Below, piece by piece: positions 37,324 through 38,760 of a DNA stretch of 38,760 nt. Source of the DNA: Deltaproteobacteria bacterium (GTDB lineage Bacteria; Myxococcota_A; Polyangia; JAAYKL01). The DNA lies in contig JAFGXQ010000209.1 of the NCBI GenBank assembly GCA_016936575.1, positions 1-38,760 of the forward strand. Direction: 5' to 3'. The position numbers and the translations under genes are program-made. A model generated the notes under the pieces. It was not told the DNA's origin. It ran no database searches and was given only the letters and a program-made list of their open reading frames with translations. Within the stretch, counting starts at the first letter, position 1. Every line of letters begins with the position of its first letter.

Positions 37324-37353
37324 CTGATATGTCTTCATAAAACGAATTGGCAA
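37324..37353 (-). promoter_or_regulatory. Weak candidate promoter of the HelD-like gene
   Basis: On the minus strand, TTGCCA (37353-37348) and TATCAG (37329-37324) are 18 bases apart, about 30 bases before the start codon. The match is weak. Confidence 0.25.
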
Positions 37354-37415
37354 AGTCCCCACAGACGTCCACAAAACGGATTGTTCGGTTGTCTATCCAG
37401 GGAAATCGGTTTTCC

Positions 37416-37442
37416 TTGAAAGTTATAAAATTTCCGTATAAT
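37416..37442 (+). promoter_or_regulatory. Candidate promoter of the 37.5-kb lipoprotein
   Basis: TTGAAA (37416-37421) and a consensus TATAAT (37437-37442) are 15 bases apart, a short spacer. The leader would be about 80 bases. The 237-base gap between the two divergent genes holds no other feature. Confidence 0.4.
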
Positions 37443-37529
37443 TTAAATACTGCTGAAGATTTAATGTTGGGTTGAAGAGTATTCCATTTCTTAATTGTCT
37501 CAAAGGGGGACGCTTAATCGGAGGTAAAG

Positions 37530-38246
37530 ATGAAACATGGTCTGGTTGTCGCGTTACTGGTTTCTGCCGCAACATTCGCAACAGGGTGTTTCGAGGAAGA
37601 AGACTCCTGCAATATTCACACGCCCGGTATCTATGTGGAGTATGAAGTTACCGAGCGAAACGGCAACGCGTACGCGGAGGTGGTATTCTGGACAGGAGAC
37701 GAACCGGGGGGCACCTATCTGGAGCTGGGGGCCTGCGGCGATGCCGTCTCCGTGAATGGGACAAAACTCAGTGAAAGCGGCAGCAATCCCACTGTGTACC
37801 GGGCAACAATCGATATTGCTGAAACGTACAATATTGTTTTTGATCGCCCCAATGAAGGCAGCTACAGCAGCGTCATCACTACGATGCCCGAACCGGTGGA
37901 CATTCTCACTCCATCCGGAGATTCGCTCGCTCGAGATGAAGCATTCGATATCACCTGGGAGAGCAACAGCACGGGACAAATCAATTTGTTGGTGTCCAGC
38001 GATTGTTTCTGGGATTACCCTTCTTCGCTCGGCGACCAGGTCACCGACAACGGTACTCATACAGTCAATGCGCAAATATTTGACGTGAAGGAAAGCGAAG
38101 CGGGCAGCACGTGCACCGCAACCATCGAACTGACTCGCGAAACGGACGGCATTCTGAGTGAAAAACTGAAAGGAACAATTGTCGGAAAAACCATGGATTC
38201 CACAACGTTCACCTCTTCCCCCGCTGTGGACGAAACCGCACAGTAA
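37530..38246 (+). CDS. Small predicted lipoprotein of unknown function
   Basis: This 238-aa protein has a typical lipoprotein signal peptide: Lys near the start, a hydrophobic core and lipobox ATGC with the lipid Cys at residue 20. The acidic residues right after it (FEEED) are compatible with outer-membrane sorting. The mature part is beta-rich and Thr/Ser-rich, with an Ig-like stretch VDILTPSGDSLARDEAFDIT-WES reminiscent of surface carbohydrate-binding or adhesin modules. Three further cysteines (CNIH, GACGD, SDCFW) and one near TCTAT may form disulfides. GGAGG lies before ATG 37530. No family recognised. Confidence 0.75.
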   Translation: MKHGLVVALLVSAATFATGCFEEEDSCNIHTPGIYVEYEVTERNGNAYAEVVFWTGDEPGGTYLELGACGDAVSVNGTKLSESGSNPTVYRATIDIAETYNIVFDRPNEGSYSSVITTMPEPVDILTPSGDSLARDEAFDITWESNSTGQINLLVSSDCFWDYPSSLGDQVTDNGTHTVNAQIFDVKESEAGSTCTATIELTRETDGILSEKLKGTIVGKTMDSTTFTSSPAVDETAQ

Positions 38247-38274
38247 CGAATATCGGTTGAAAATCGGCGGGGAA

Positions 38275-38607
38275 CTACATTCCTGCGCGCAGTTCCTGCT
38301 CGGCCTGCAACCAGTTCTGCATTTCCATTCCGGGCATGTAACCGTTTTGCGCCCAAATCGTATACGCCTTCGAGGCGATCATGTCGTGGGTAACAATCAA
38401 ATCGGCCTTCTGGGATTTTCCGTTGCCGTTTTTCTTCGCCTTGGAAGTACCGTTCTTCGGTGCGGCGCTTTTCGCAGATGCTTTGGCCGTAGATTTTGGT
38501 GCGCTGCTCTTTTTCGCAGGCGCTGCTTTTGTGGTTATTTGGGCAGCAGTTGCTTTTTTTGTGGTTTTTTTCGTAGCAGATGCTTTGGTTTTGCTCGATG
38601 TCGCCAT
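38275..38607 (-). CDS. Lys/Ala-rich H1-like protein with C-terminal DUF2934-type domain
   Basis: This 110-aa protein has two parts. Residues 1-68 are almost entirely Lys, Ala, Thr and Ser (KKTTKKATAA-like runs, no aromatic residues), as in bacterial histone-H1-like DNA-binding tails. Residues 70-108 (HDMIASKAYTIWAQNGYMPG ... NWLQAEQEL) fit the short DUF2934 helical domain, in which a Trp-x2-Ala-Glu-x2-Leu end is typical. It probably binds DNA non-specifically through the basic tail; the role of the small domain is unknown. The ATG at 38607 has GGAGG six bases upstream. It converges on the lipoprotein gene, with 28 bases between stops. Confidence 0.8.
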   Translation of the reverse strand: MATSSKTKASATKKTTKKATAAQITTKAAPAKKSSAPKSTAKASAKSAAPKNGTSKAKKNGNGKSQKADLIVTHDMIASKAYTIWAQNGYMPGMEMQNWLQAEQELRAGM

Positions 38608-38760
38608 GACAATCCTCCATCAAAGGGTCTATTTATTACCGGGGTCTGTTTACAACCATTTTAATAATGGTCAAGCGCATCTGCACATTTTTCCTGATTT
38701 TTTTTATTTTCTACAATTATATTGAAATTACGAGTTCAGTGCGCTGTGAACCGCCCCCAC
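38608..38760 (-). other. Upstream region of the H1-like gene
   Basis: This AT-rich sequence contains an inverted repeat CCATT-TTAAT-AATGG (38656-38670). Reading the minus strand, a TTGACC box overlaps the repeat; 16 bases further is TAAACA, a weak -10. The repeat would therefore sit inside a promoter, as operators often do. The window ends here. Confidence 0.3.

Overview
The window looks like a chromosomal segment of a Gram-negative bacterium of the Myxococcota / former Deltaproteobacteria type, possibly close to Bradymonadales. The evidence is a very long Asp-Thr/Asp-Ser tract behind a lipobox, Cys-rich repeats of the Myxococcus disulfide type, a soluble FrzCD-like chemoreceptor with a hybrid CheA, and a Lys/Ala-rich H1-like protein. 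GC content is moderate by eye. The assignment is inferred from gene content; no marker RNA gene is visible.

Layout. (1) 0.3-2.9 kb, plus strand: a tandem universal stress protein and a CPA-type cation/proton antiporter. (2) 2.9-3.2 kb: a frameshifted remnant resembling a staphylococcal-nuclease-type gene. (3) 3.2-9.0 kb, minus strand: a complete, tightly packed nqrABCDEF operon for the sodium-pumping NADH:quinone oxidoreductase. With the antiporter it suggests a sodium-based energy economy. (4) 9.0-9.4 kb: a divergent control region with two 14-bp palindromes. (5) 9.4-18.6 kb, plus strand: a chemosensory operon cheA(hybrid)-cheW-mcp-cheB-cheR-HEAT/REC. The receptor is soluble, and there is no stand-alone cheY, cheD or cheZ. 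(6) 18.8-21.8 kb: a large Asp-rich surface lipoprotein. It is followed at its stop codon by a 73-bp relic of the 3' end of a HEAT/REC paralogue, and then by a 5'-truncated coding fragment on the other strand. (7) 22.2-28.9 kb: greA, recG, a membrane-anchored alkaline-phosphatase-superfamily protein with HEAT-like repeats, and a CxxxCxxCC (YkgJ-type) protein. (8) 29.1-31.7 kb: another lipoprotein, preceded by a tandem repeat in its leader, and a small membrane protein. (9) 31.7-37.3 kb, minus strand: a HelD-like SF1 helicase, then a three-gene unit (a 106-aa unknown protein, a GlmL/MutL-family ASKHA protein, and a barrel-sandwich protein) with no B12 mutase in the window. (10) 37.5-38.6 kb: a small lipoprotein and a convergent H1-like/DUF2934 protein.

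The strongest leads are the orphan GlmL-type operon, the evidence that the Asp-rich lipoprotein gene lies between an intact HEAT/REC gene and the tail of a lost paralogue, and the receptor with a four-cysteine PAS domain feeding a CheA with two CheW domains and a receiver. No tRNA, rRNA, CRISPR array, insertion sequence or prophage was recognised. No convincing intrinsic terminator (GC stem plus U run) was found.
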